From the NCBI GenBank assembly GCA_026392455.1, contig JAPLCB010000010.1:338198-402197 (forward strand): DNA of 64,000 nucleotides, given 5' to 3'. How positions within the stretch are numbered: the stretch's first letter is position 1; the number at the start of each line of letters is the position of its first letter. A program made the position numbers and the translations under genes. The DNA comes from Propionibacteriales bacterium (GTDB taxonomy: Bacteria; Actinomycetota; Actinomycetes; Propionibacteriales; Nocardioidaceae). Below are positions 44,880-54,771 of the stretch, piece after piece. The notes below the pieces were generated by a model, which made no database searches, was not told where the DNA came from, and worked only from the letters and a program-made list of their open reading frames with translations.

Positions 44880-45386
44880 TCAGCCGGCAAGCAACGTCGC
44901 GATCGTACCGCCCAACAGGTAGCAGCTCTCCCGGTCGGACTCGGTCGGTTCGCCCAGAACCTCGACGTTGCGGAAGCCCTGTCGCCAGCCAAGGGCACCG
45001 GTGATCGCCAGGACCGACCGGACGGCGCCGGTGGTGTCGTACCGTCCGTGGACGTACAGACCGAGCGGGCGCCCGCGGGTCGCGCCGCCCGAGTCACCGG
45101 CACCCCCGGATGCGTCGAGGGCGCCGCCGATCTGCAGGAACGTCGAGTCGAAGACGTGCTTGAGCGCTCCGCTCATGTAGCCGAAGTTCGCGCTGGTCCC
45201 CAGGACGTACCCGTCGGCCGTCACCAGGTCCTCGTGGTCGGCCTGGCCGCTGGCGAAGTCGAGGGCCGGGATCACGACCACCTCGACACCGGCGACGGCG
45301 TCGTCGTGGGCCCCGGCGATCACCTGGCTGGTGAGCGCTTGCATGGTCGGCGTCGGGGAGTGGTGGATCACCAGGAGACGGGGCAT
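44880..45386 (-). CDS. flavodoxin-like NAD(P)H-dependent oxidoreductase
   Basis: 168 residues. The FMN phosphate loop is at the N-terminus (LLVIHHSPTPTMQALTSQV), followed by DGYVLGTSANFGYMSGALKHVFD, a typical flavodoxin-fold isoalloxazine loop, and RPLGLYVHGRYDTTGA. It probably transfers electrons through FMN; the substrate is unknown. It ends nine bases before the lipoprotein pair and diverges from leuA, sharing a short 64-bp promoter gap. Confidence 0.85.
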   Translation of the reverse strand: MPRLLVIHHSPTPTMQALTSQVIAGAHDDAVAGVEVVVIPALDFASGQADHEDLVTADGYVLGTSANFGYMSGALKHVFDSTFLQIGGALDASGGAGDSGGATRGRPLGLYVHGRYDTTGAVRSVLAITGALGWRQGFRNVEVLGEPTESDRESCYLLGGTIATLLAG

Positions 45387-45435
45387 GACCCGAGGTTAGC
45401 GAGTGCCCTCGGGGTGCAACCCCGGAAACATTCGC

Positions 45436-45441
45436 TATGAT
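45436..45441 (+). promoter_or_regulatory. leuA leader promoter -10 (TATGAT)
   Basis: TATGAT differs from TATAAT at one base. GTGCAA at 45414-45419 with a 16-bp spacer is a weak -35. The predicted start is near 45448, only a few bases before the leader-peptide ATG. Confidence 0.6.
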
Positions 45442-45450
45442 TGGGGAGTC

Positions 45451-45479
45451 ATGTTGATGCGCCAGCTCCTTCTTCGCTG

Positions 45480-45495
<16 letters not shown>
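45451..45495 (+). CDS. leucine leader peptide (LeuL-like) of leuA
   Basis: A 14-codon frame reading MLMRQLLLRCRSEV with three consecutive leucine codons (CTC CTT CTT, 45466-45474). Too short for normal gene calling. GGGGAG at 45443-45448 is well placed for the second ATG (45457, giving MRQLLLRCRSEV); alternatively the first ATG could be read from an almost leaderless transcript. It ends 84 bases before leuA and its 3' codons lie in a strong RNA helix. A run of Leu codons before a leucine-biosynthesis gene is the hallmark of ribosome-mediated attenuation. Confidence 0.78.
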
Positions 45496-47343
<1,848 letters not shown>

Positions 47344-47374
47344 TCCGGACGAGCGTCGTGGCAGGCTTGTCGCC

Positions 47375-48229
47375 ATGACGCTCGTCTCGGAACGCATCGG
47401 TCAGTTCTTCGTGGACGACCACCGCCTGGAGTACACCGAGTTCGGCTCGGGTGACCGCTGGGTGGTCCTGGTCCACGGCGAGCTCCTCCCTCGGCGGATG
47501 CACCAGCCGCTGGCTCGCAAGATCGCTGCTGCCGGCACGCACGTGATCACCGTCGACCTGCTGGGTCACGGTCGGTCCGACCGGCCCACGGACCCGCGGG
47601 CCTACTCGATCACGGCCTTCGGTGAGCAGGTGATCGCGCTCCTGGACCACCTCGGGGTTGACCGTGCCGTGCTCGGCGGGACCTCGGTCGGCGCGAACGT
47701 CTGCCTCGAAGCAGCCGTGCTCGCCCCCGAACGGATCCAGGGGCTGGTGCTGGAGATGCCGGTGCTCGACAACGCGGTGGTGCCGGGCCTGGTGGCCCTG
47801 ACACCCGTTCTCGGGGTGTCCCGGGTCGCGCCGGTCGCGGTCTCCGGTCTGCGTTGGCTCTCGCGGCGGGTTCCCCGGGGACTGGTGCCGTTCTGGTTCG
47901 GCGTCGGCCTGGACGCCCTCGACCAGCGGCCGGCAGCCCTGGCCGCCACGCTGCACGGAGTCTTCTTCGGTCGGTTGGCGCCCTCCTCCAAGCAGCGGTC
48001 GACCATCGCCGTACCGGCCCTGGTGGTCGGGCACGCCGGCGACCCGCTGCACCCCGAGGCTGATGCCGCGATGCTGGCCGACGAGCTCGGTGACTCGACC
48101 TTCGTGCGGGCCCGCGGCCCGCTCGAGTGGCGGGTCCGGCCGACCCGCCTGGACGAGATCGCGGTCGGGTTCGTCGTCGGTTGCTGGGACCAGCCTGTCT
48201 CCGGACGTCTGCTGGGGGCCTCGTCGTGA
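47375..48229 (+). CDS. alpha/beta hydrolase-fold protein lacking an obvious catalytic His
   Basis: 284 residues. The oxyanion-strand segment VVLVHGELLPRRMH, the nucleophile elbow GGTSVGAN (Ser104) and a candidate acid Asp223 in GHAGDPLHPEAD are present. Where active members have a G-H before the last helix, this one reads ARGPLEWRVRPTRLDE, without His. It may be non-hydrolytic or use another residue. It follows leuA by 31 bases on the same strand. Substrate unknown. Confidence 0.8.
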   Translation: MTLVSERIGQFFVDDHRLEYTEFGSGDRWVVLVHGELLPRRMHQPLARKIAAAGTHVITVDLLGHGRSDRPTDPRAYSITAFGEQVIALLDHLGVDRAVLGGTSVGANVCLEAAVLAPERIQGLVLEMPVLDNAVVPGLVALTPVLGVSRVAPVAVSGLRWLSRRVPRGLVPFWFGVGLDALDQRPAALAATLHGVFFGRLAPSSKQRSTIAVPALVVGHAGDPLHPEADAAMLADELGDSTFVRARGPLEWRVRPTRLDEIAVGFVVGCWDQPVSGRLLGASS

Positions 48230-48357
48230 GCGGCCACGCCGCAGGTCCGGCTCTGCGCAATTGGTGGAAATCGGAATTGATCCGCAACTAGTCTCTTCGC
48301 AGGGTCGCAGATCACCAGGTCAACCCAGGGTCACAGCCGGAAGAGGGGGTAGGTCGG

Positions 48358-50013
48358 ATGCGCTCTCGATCCGCCCTCGTCCGCGGCATCCAGCGTCTTC
48401 TCGGCCGCGAGACCGCTGACCCGAGGCCGGCCCAGGCGCTGTTCGTGGTGCCGGCGATCGCTGACCTGGTGTTCGTCTGGCTCTACAACGACTCCGGTCT
48501 CCAGGACACCTACCTCTTCGGAGTGGTCGTGATCGTGGTAGCCACGACCCTGGCCCTGGTCCTCGGTGACCGGCCGTCGGCCGAGCGCTGGAGCATCGCG
48601 GTTCCGGTCCTGGACATCATCGGCCTGGGGCTGCTGCGCCTGGACCCGGCCAGCACGGCCACGATCGCCCTGGTGTTCCCGGCAACCTGGCTCGGCCTGC
48701 AGTTCGGACGCAAGGGATTCGCGATCACCCTGGTCACGACCCTCCTCGCGTTCGCGGTCCCGATGCTGGCGCGGGACGAGTCGTCGGTCCAGATGGCCCG
48801 CACGGTCCAGCAGATCCTGCTCGCCGCTCTGTGTGCCTTCGCGGTTTCGGTCACCGCTGAGGTCTGGTACTCCAAGGTGACCGAGGCCGCCGACGCCCAG
48901 CGGATGCTGGAGCGCGCGGTCGGGGACAGCGCGGACCAGCGACGCTTCAACGAAGCGATCCTGAACAGCGTCGACGTCGGTCTGCTGGCCCTGGACGCCC
49001 AGGGCCAGGTGCACTCGGTCAACCCGCGGCACCGCAAGTTCCTGGACACCATGGGCGGGTCGGACGGCATCCTGGACCAGGTCGGTCGCACCTTCGGGCC
49101 GGACGGGTTCAGTGCGCTGTCGGAGCAGGAGCTGCCCACCTGGCGGGCCGTGCACGGCGAGACGCTGCGCGACTACCTGATCTGGGTCGGTGAGGACGCC
49201 ACCGATCGCCGCGCGTTCGCTGTGTCGGTCTCACCCTTCTTCACGCCGAACGGGGTCTTCGACGGTGCGGTGCTGGCCTACCACGACATCACCGAGCTGA
49301 TGACGGCCGCACGCCTCAAGGACGAGTTCGTGGCCACGGTCAGCCACGAGCTGCGCACGCCGCTGACGTCGATCGTCGGGTACGTCGACCTGCTGCTCGA
49401 GGACGTCGACGGCATCCCCCCGGACGCGGGCGCCTTCCTGGAGATCGTCCAGCGCAACGCTCGTCGGTTGCACCGGCTCGTCGACGACCTGCTCTCCGAC
49501 GCGTTGAAGCTCGGTCGCGCCGAGCTGCACCTGTCCCGGATCTCCCTGGCCGCGGTGGTGCGTGCCTCGGCCGTCGAGGCCGAGAAGTCCGCGGTGAAGG
49601 CGGGCCTCGGGTTCGACATGCGGACCGGTCGGGCGATCCTGGAGGTCCAGGGCGACAGCGAGCGGCTCTCCCAGGTGATCGACAACATCTTCAACAACGC
49701 CATCAAGTTCACTCCGCGGGGCGGTACGGTCACCGGCTCGCTCCGCCGGGAGGGACGCGAGGCGGTCGTCCGGATCGCAGACTCCGGACGCGGGATCCCG
49801 GCCGAGGAGCTCGAGGACGTCTTCGTGAAGTTCTTCCGCTCCCCGGGGGTCCAGCTGGACGCGATCCCCGGTACCGGTCTCGGGCTGGCGATCTCGAAGA
49901 CCATCATCGAGGCGCACGGCGGGTCGATCAGCATCAGCAGCGAGGTCGGCAAGGGGACTGCCCTGGAGATCCGGCTGCCGCTGGTCGGTCCGAGTGCTGC
50001 CCGGCCCCGCTGA
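48358..50013 (+). CDS. orphan membrane sensor histidine kinase with PAS domain
   Basis: 551 residues. The N-terminus has about six membrane helices (residues 25-165). A PAS-like domain follows (about 195-310, ILNSVDVGLLALDAQGQVHSV). Then come the HisKA dimerisation helix with SHELRTPLTS (phospho-acceptor His330) and the HATPase domain with NIFNNAIKF (N box), ADSGRGIP (G1) and GTGLGLAISK (G2). No response regulator is adjacent, so its partner is elsewhere. The signal is unknown. Confidence 0.92.
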   Translation: MRSRSALVRGIQRLLGRETADPRPAQALFVVPAIADLVFVWLYNDSGLQDTYLFGVVVIVVATTLALVLGDRPSAERWSIAVPVLDIIGLGLLRLDPASTATIALVFPATWLGLQFGRKGFAITLVTTLLAFAVPMLARDESSVQMARTVQQILLAALCAFAVSVTAEVWYSKVTEAADAQRMLERAVGDSADQRRFNEAILNSVDVGLLALDAQGQVHSVNPRHRKFLDTMGGSDGILDQVGRTFGPDGFSALSEQELPTWRAVHGETLRDYLIWVGEDATDRRAFAVSVSPFFTPNGVFDGAVLAYHDITELMTAARLKDEFVATVSHELRTPLTSIVGYVDLLLEDVDGIPPDAGAFLEIVQRNARRLHRLVDDLLSDALKLGRAELHLSRISLAAVVRASAVEAEKSAVKAGLGFDMRTGRAILEVQGDSERLSQVIDNIFNNAIKFTPRGGTVTGSLRREGREAVVRIADSGRGIPAEELEDVFVKFFRSPGVQLDAIPGTGLGLAISKTIIEAHGGSISISSEVGKGTALEIRLPLVGPSAARPR

Positions 50014-50065
50014 CCGGTGAGCGCGTCGGCACCCGAAACCGGGCTCGCCGGGGGAGAATGAACCG

Positions 50066-50791
50066 GTGCCCCTCTACACCGACGAAGCGATCGTGCTGCG
50101 CACGCGCAAGCTCGCGGAGGCGGACCGGATCATCACGCTGCTGACCCGTCAGCACGGCGTCGTCCGGGCGGTGGCCAAGGGTGTGCGCCGCACCTCGTCC
50201 CGGTTCGGGTCGCGGTTGGAGCCCTTCACCCACGTCGATCTGCAGCTGGTCGAGGGTCGCAACCTGGACACGATCACCCAAGCCGTCACGCTGGCCCCGT
50301 TCGGGGAGGCGATCAGCGCCGACTACGACAAGTACACCGCAGCGTCGGTGATGCTGGAGACCGCCGAACGGCTGGTCGCCGAGGAGCGGGAACCATCGGT
50401 CCAGCAGTACCACCTGCTGATCGGCGGGCTGCGGGCGATGGCCGCCGGCGAGCACCGCGCCGGCGACGTGATGGACGCCTTCGTGCTCCGCTCGCTGGCC
50501 GTTGCCGGGTACGCCCCGAGCTTCGACGGCTGTGCGCGCTGCGGCCTGGAGGGCCCGCACCGCTCGTTCCACCCTGCTTCGGGCGGGGTGCTCTGCTCGG
50601 ACTGCCGGATGCCCGGGTCGGCGCACCCGGCGCCGACCACGATCGTCCTGCTCGGTGCCCTGCTGGCGGGGGACTGGCCGGTCGTGCACGAGGCGACCGA
50701 CCGTGACCGTCGCGAGGCCCGCGGTCTGGTCTCGGCCTACCTGGCCTGGCACCTCGAGCGCGGTCTGCGCTCGATGCCGTACGCCCAATAG
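50066..50791 (+). CDS. recO: DNA repair protein RecO
   Basis: 241 residues. The N-terminal OB fold starts LYTDEAIVLRTRKLAEADRIITLLTRQHG. A helical middle is followed by a zinc-binding segment with CARCGLEG and CSDCRMPG. RecO loads RecA with RecR at gaps. It precedes uppS in many actinobacteria, as here, with only 11 bases between them. GTG 50066 is the start. Confidence 0.94.
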   Translation: MPLYTDEAIVLRTRKLAEADRIITLLTRQHGVVRAVAKGVRRTSSRFGSRLEPFTHVDLQLVEGRNLDTITQAVTLAPFGEAISADYDKYTAASVMLETAERLVAEEREPSVQQYHLLIGGLRAMAAGEHRAGDVMDAFVLRSLAVAGYAPSFDGCARCGLEGPHRSFHPASGGVLCSDCRMPGSAHPAPTTIVLLGALLAGDWPVVHEATDRDRREARGLVSAYLAWHLERGLRSMPYAQ

Positions 50792-50802
50792 GGTGGTTTC
50801 CC

Positions 50803-51624
50803 GTGCGTAGACCCAACCGTCAGACGGCCGCGTCCCGTCCCGCTCGTGGCCCGGTGAAGCACCCTGAGCCGCACCCGTCCGGAGCGACGCCGCCGGTGAT
50901 CCCGGCAGACCTGGTCCCCGAGCACATCGCGGTGATCATGGACGGCAACGGGCGCTGGGCGAACCAGCGCGGGCTGCCGCGCACGTCCGGCCACGAGCGC
51001 GGCGAGCAGGCGCTGGTCGAGGTGGTCAAGGGGGCGATCGAGATCGGCGTGAAGGCGGTCTCGGCGTACGCCTTCTCGACCGAGAACTGGTCGCGGTCGC
51101 CGGACGAGGTGAAGTTCCTGATGGGCTTCAACCGCGACGTGGTCCGGCGTCGTCGCGACGAGCTGCACGAGCTCGGGGTCAAGGTCCGCTGGGCCGGCCG
51201 TACTCCGCGGCTGTGGCGCTCGGTGATCAACGAGCTGAAGGCCGCCGAGGCGCAGACCAGGGACAACGACGTCCTCACCCTGACGATGTGCGTCAACTAC
51301 GGCGGTCGCGCCGAGATCGCCGATGCGGCTCGCGCTCTCGCGTTGGACGTGGCAGCCGGCACGGTGAACCCGAACCGGATCGACGAGCGCACCTTCGCCC
51401 GCTACCTGTACGTCCCCGAGCAGCCCGAGGCCGACATGGTCTGGCGCACCTCGGGCGAGGAGCGGCTGAGCAACTTCATGCTGTGGCAGGCGGCCTACTC
51501 CGAGTTCGTCTTCACCGACGTGCTCTGGCCCGACGTGGACCGGAGGGAGCTCTGGAAGGCGATCGAGGTCTATGCCGGCCGCCACCGCAAGTTCGGTGCT
51601 GCCGAGGATCTGCCGAACAGCTAG
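50803..51624 (+). CDS. uppS: undecaprenyl/polyprenyl diphosphate synthase (cis-prenyltransferase)
   Basis: 273 residues. The catalytic Asp47 is in IAVIMDGNGRWANQRG. Other family motifs are SAYAFSTENWSRSPDEV, the C-terminal VWRTSGEERLSNFMLWQAAYSE and FTDVLWPDV. It makes the polyprenyl carrier used by MraY and MurG, linking this gene to the dcw products. In actinobacteria the product may be C50 rather than C55. GTG 50803 is the start. Confidence 0.94.
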   Translation: MRRPNRQTAASRPARGPVKHPEPHPSGATPPVIPADLVPEHIAVIMDGNGRWANQRGLPRTSGHERGEQALVEVVKGAIEIGVKAVSAYAFSTENWSRSPDEVKFLMGFNRDVVRRRRDELHELGVKVRWAGRTPRLWRSVINELKAAEAQTRDNDVLTLTMCVNYGGRAEIADAARALALDVAAGTVNPNRIDERTFARYLYVPEQPEADMVWRTSGEERLSNFMLWQAAYSEFVFTDVLWPDVDRRELWKAIEVYAGRHRKFGAAEDLPNS

Positions 51625-51652
51625 ACCGAAGCGCGTGCTGATGGGCGTGCGT

Positions 51653-52048
51653 TCAGCAGCGCGCGCAGGTGCCGAAGATCTCCAGGGTGTGGCTGACAGC
51701 GCGGAAGCCGTGCTTCTCGGCCACCCCGAGCGTCCACTTCTCGACCGCAGGACCCTCGACCTCGACCGTCGCGCCGCAGGACCGGCAGACCAGGTGGTGG
51801 TGGTGGCTGTCGCTGCAGCGCCGGTAGGCGGCTTCGCCGGCGTCCGACCGGAGCACGTCGATCTCGCCGGCGTCGGCCATCGCCTGAAGCGCCCGGTAGA
51901 CCGTCGACAGGCCCACGTTGTCGCCGGCCGAGCGCAGTGACTCGTGGACCTGCTGCGCCGTCCGGAACTCGCTGCACTCGGCGAGGACCGCGGCCACCGC
52001 CTTGCGTTGGCGCGTCGGTCGCAGTGCCGGTGCCTCGGTGTTGGTCAT
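51653..52048 (-). CDS. zur: zinc uptake regulator Zur (Fur family)
   Basis: 131 residues. A winged helix (TRQRKAVAAVLAECSEFRTA, GLSTVYRALQAM) precedes the metal-binding part. That part has SHHHHLVC, a CxxC pair (CRSCG) and a C-terminal CARC pair for structural zinc. Identity as Zur rather than Fur rests on being the last gene of znuACB-zur and on the operator at 54703-54739. It represses uptake genes when zinc is sufficient. It starts 12 bases after znuB. Confidence 0.92.
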   Translation of the reverse strand: MTNTEAPALRPTRQRKAVAAVLAECSEFRTAQQVHESLRSAGDNVGLSTVYRALQAMADAGEIDVLRSDAGEAAYRRCSDSHHHHLVCRSCGATVEVEGPAVEKWTLGVAEKHGFRAVSHTLEIFGTCARC

Positions 52049-52060
52049 CGTGCCCTCCGG

Positions 52061-53050
52061 TCAGTGCTCGTCATAGTGCCCTCCGTGAACGGCGTGCCGG
52101 TGCCCGTCGTGGATGTAGTCGACGTGGTCGCCGTGCTCGACAGCCAGGTGGCCGCACCCGGGGCCGTGCTGGTGCCGGTGCGGCTCGAGGACCCGCTGCT
52201 GCTCGGGCTCCTCGGGCATCTCGAACGGAACGGTGGCCTGCCGGCGCCTGCCGAGCAGCACCCCGACCGGGGCGGTGATCGTGAAGCCGGCCAACGCCAC
52301 CAGGACGATGGTTGCCCCCGGCGGTACGTCGACGTACGCCGAGATGACCACGCCGGTGACCGAGGCCAGCATGCCGGCGATCATCGCACTGAGCATGGTG
52401 CTGCGGAAGCCGCGGGCGAACTGCTGGGCGGTGGCGACCGGGATGACGAGCAGGGCACTGACCAGCAGCAGCCCGACCGTGCGCATCGCGACGCTGACGG
52501 TCACTGCAGCGAGCACCGAGACCAGCACGTTGTAGAGCGGCACGGACAGACCGGTGGTCCGGGCGTAGTCCTCGTCGTTGGCCACCGAGAACAGCTGGGG
52601 GAGCAGGGTCAGGCACAGCGCGATCACGACCAGGGCGAGGCCGCCGCTGACCAGGACGTCCGAGGTCGACAAGGTGGTGATCGAGCCGAAGAGGTAGGAC
52701 TGCAGCGCCAGCGCGCCGTTGCCGGCGAACGAGACCAGCATCAGTCCACCGGCCAGTCCGCCGTAGAAGATCAGCGCCAGGGCGACGTCACCCGACGCGC
52801 GACCGGACGCCCGGAGCGCCTCGATCGCGACGGCGCCGATGATCGCCACGACCACCGCGGTGATCGTCGGTGAGGTCCCGGTCAGCAGACCGAGCGCGAC
52901 GCCGGTGACGCTGATGTGCCCGATGCCGTCGCCCATCAGGGAGAGCCGGCGTTGGACCAGGTAGGTGCCGACGGCCGGGGAGGCGAGTCCGGTGACGGCG
53001 GCGGCGATCAGCGCCTTGACCATGAACGGCGCGAGCAGGATCGTCGTCAT
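52061..53050 (-). CDS. znuB: zinc ABC transporter permease with His-rich C-terminal tail
   Basis: 329 residues. The permease core (about 1-285) has eight or nine membrane helices typical of the ZnuB/MntB family, with SLMGDGIGHISVTGVALG. The last 39 residues (291-329) contain 12 histidines plus a Cys and several acidic residues, a likely cytoplasmic zinc-binding tail not found in E. coli ZnuB. The start is ATG 53050, which overlaps the znuC stop (ATGA). Confidence 0.92.
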   Translation of the reverse strand: MTTILLAPFMVKALIAAAVTGLASPAVGTYLVQRRLSLMGDGIGHISVTGVALGLLTGTSPTITAVVVAIIGAVAIEALRASGRASGDVALALIFYGGLAGGLMLVSFAGNGALALQSYLFGSITTLSTSDVLVSGGLALVVIALCLTLLPQLFSVANDEDYARTTGLSVPLYNVLVSVLAAVTVSVAMRTVGLLLVSALLVIPVATAQQFARGFRSTMLSAMIAGMLASVTGVVISAYVDVPPGATIVLVALAGFTITAPVGVLLGRRRQATVPFEMPEEPEQQRVLEPHRHQHGPGCGHLAVEHGDHVDYIHDGHRHAVHGGHYDEH

Positions 53051-53814
53051 GGCAGCTCCATCCCGGTCAGCGGCGCAGCCACCCGCAGGGCCGGGTCCTC
53101 GTTGGTCTCGCAGTGCACGTGCGGGTCGTGCATCCGGATGCCGTCCGGCGACCCGTCGTAGCTGATCCGGCCTTCGCGCAGGACGACGGCCCGGTCGATG
53201 AACGGGGCGAACGCGCCGAGCTCGTGCAGGACGACGATGATCGTGGCGCCGGCCCGGGCACTGCGCTCCAGGGTGTCGGCGATCGCCTGCTGGCTGACCA
53301 GGTCGACCCCGGCGTTGGGCTCGTCGAGGACCAGCAGCTCGGGTGCGCCGGCGAGGGTCCTGGCGATCAGGACCCGCTGCTGCTGACCGCCGGACAGGGT
53401 CGAGACCTGGTGCTGGGCCCGGTCGGTCAGGCCGACGGCCTCGAGGGCGTCGCGGACCGCCGCGCGGTCCGCGGCCCGGGCCGGGAGGAAGGCGCGCCGG
53501 TGGGCCAGCCGGCCGGCCGCCACCACCTCGGTCACGGTGGCCGGTACACCCTGGGCGATCGTCGAACGCTGCGGGACGTAGCCCAGCCGTGGCCACTGGT
53601 TGAAGGAGTCGATGGGCTGACCGAAGAGGCGGGCACTGCCGGCGGAGAGCGGGAGCAGTCCGGTGATCGACCTGACCAGGGTCGACTTGCCCGAGCCGTT
53701 GGCGCCGAGGAGGGCGACGACGTCGCCCGCCTCCACGGTCAGGTCGATGGCACGGAGGATCGGGCGGTCACCGAGGGTGACGCCGCCGCCGCGCATCTCG
53801 AGAACGGTGCTCAT
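53047..53814 (-). CDS. znuC: zinc ABC transporter ATP-binding protein
   Basis: 255 residues. Walker A is GANGSGKST (37-45), the Q loop is YVPQRS, the signature is LSGGQQQRV, and Walker B is LLVLDEPNAGVD, with HELGAF at the switch. It powers uptake through ZnuB. It starts four bases after the znuA stop, and all four genes of the operon share one promoter. Confidence 0.94.
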   Translation of the reverse strand: MSTVLEMRGGGVTLGDRPILRAIDLTVEAGDVVALLGANGSGKSTLVRSITGLLPLSAGSARLFGQPIDSFNQWPRLGYVPQRSTIAQGVPATVTEVVAAGRLAHRRAFLPARAADRAAVRDALEAVGLTDRAQHQVSTLSGGQQQRVLIARTLAGAPELLVLDEPNAGVDLVSQQAIADTLERSARAGATIIVVLHELGAFAPFIDRAVVLREGRISYDGSPDGIRMHDPHVHCETNEDPALRVAAPLTGMELP

Positions 53815-53818
53815 GGGG

Positions 53819-54703
53819 TCAACTCTCGCACCCGTTGGCCTTCTCGAGGTTGGCCAGGTTGGCCTTCATCAACGAGACGTAGTCGTCGGGGCTGCCGTTC
53901 TCGATGCCCTCGATCGGGTCGAGCACCGCGGCGGTGATCCCGAGCTCGTCGGCCAGGGACCTGGCGAGCTTGGGGCTCGCGATGGTCTCGCTGAAGACGG
54001 TGGTGATGCCGTCGGCCTTGATCAGGTCGCGCAGCTCCCCGAGCTTCGCCGGACTCGGTTCGGCATCGGGGGAGAGGCCGGCGATGGGGGCGAACTTCAG
54101 GCCGTACTTGGCCTGGTACCCGAAGGCGTCGTGGCTGGTGACGACGACGTTGCGCCGGCAGTCGGCCAGCCCCGTGGCGTACGCCGTGTCGAGACCCTTC
54201 AGCGTGGTCGAGAGCGTGGCCAGGTTCGCCTCGAAGTCCGCGGCGTGATCGGGGTCGACGCTGGCCAGGCGGGCCTCGATGGCCACCGCGGCCTGCTCCA
54301 TCCGGATCGGGTCGAGCCAGAAGTGCGGGTTGTCGTCGGTGAGGTCGACGTCGGGAGCCAGGTCGAGCGCCTGCTTGCCGGCGTTCTGCTCGGCTGCCTT
54401 GTCCACCGCCGGGGAGAGCCCGTCGACGTACACCACCAGGTCGGCACCGCTGATCTCGGCGACCTGCTGCGGGCTCGGGTCCAGGTCGTGCGGTTCGACG
54501 CCCGGCTTGGTCAGGTTGACCACGCGCACCTGGTCTCCGGCGATCTGCTGGGTCAGGAACGCCAGCGGGTAGAAGGAGGCGACCACGGTTGGGCGACCGT
54601 CGTCATCGGTCGCCGAGCACGCGACCAGGGGCAGGAGGAGGAGCCCGGCCAGGGCGACCTTCAGCGAGCGGGAGCGGCGGGGGAGGAGGGGGAGGCGATA
54701 CAT
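53819..54703 (-). CDS. znuA: zinc ABC transporter substrate-binding lipoprotein
   Basis: 294 residues. A signal peptide ends at the lipobox LPLVAC (lipidated Cys29). Zinc-ligand histidines are in GVEPHDLDPSP, DNPHFWLDP and VVTSHDAFGY, with an acidic ligand in FSETIASPK. The cluster A-I fold binds Zn2+ outside the membrane. The start is ATG 54703, not the in-frame ATG 54718. The latter lies in the operator, and the promoter geometry places the transcript start on 54703. Confidence 0.93.
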   Translation of the reverse strand: MYRLPLLPRRSRSLKVALAGLLLLPLVACSATDDDGRPTVVASFYPLAFLTQQIAGDQVRVVNLTKPGVEPHDLDPSPQQVAEISGADLVVYVDGLSPAVDKAAEQNAGKQALDLAPDVDLTDDNPHFWLDPIRMEQAAVAIEARLASVDPDHAADFEANLATLSTTLKGLDTAYATGLADCRRNVVVTSHDAFGYQAKYGLKFAPIAGLSPDAEPSPAKLGELRDLIKADGITTVFSETIASPKLARSLADELGITAAVLDPIEGIENGSPDDYVSLMKANLANLEKANGCES

Positions 54704-54739
54704 GACAATGATTCTCATTTGAAATGAGAATCATTGTCA
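54703..54739 (-). promoter_or_regulatory. Zur operator overlapping a leaderless znuA promoter
   Basis: A perfect palindrome of 18-bp arms around one base. Each half contains a Fur-type 7-1-7 box (TGACAATGATTCTCA and its mirror TGAGAATCATTGTCA). On the minus strand TTGACA (54740-54735), an 18-bp spacer, GAGAAT (54716-54711) and seven bases lead straight to ATG 54703. So the palindrome fills the promoter from -35 to +1, and the transcript would be leaderless. Zur binding would block polymerase completely. Confidence 0.9.
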
Positions 54740-54771
54740 AGTTCTCGGACGTCGGGCCCTGGCGGGTGTCC

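Noticed and set aside
54704..54718. ATG 54718 as the znuA start
   Set aside because: It lies within the -10 region and the operator; the signal peptide is complete from ATG 54703.
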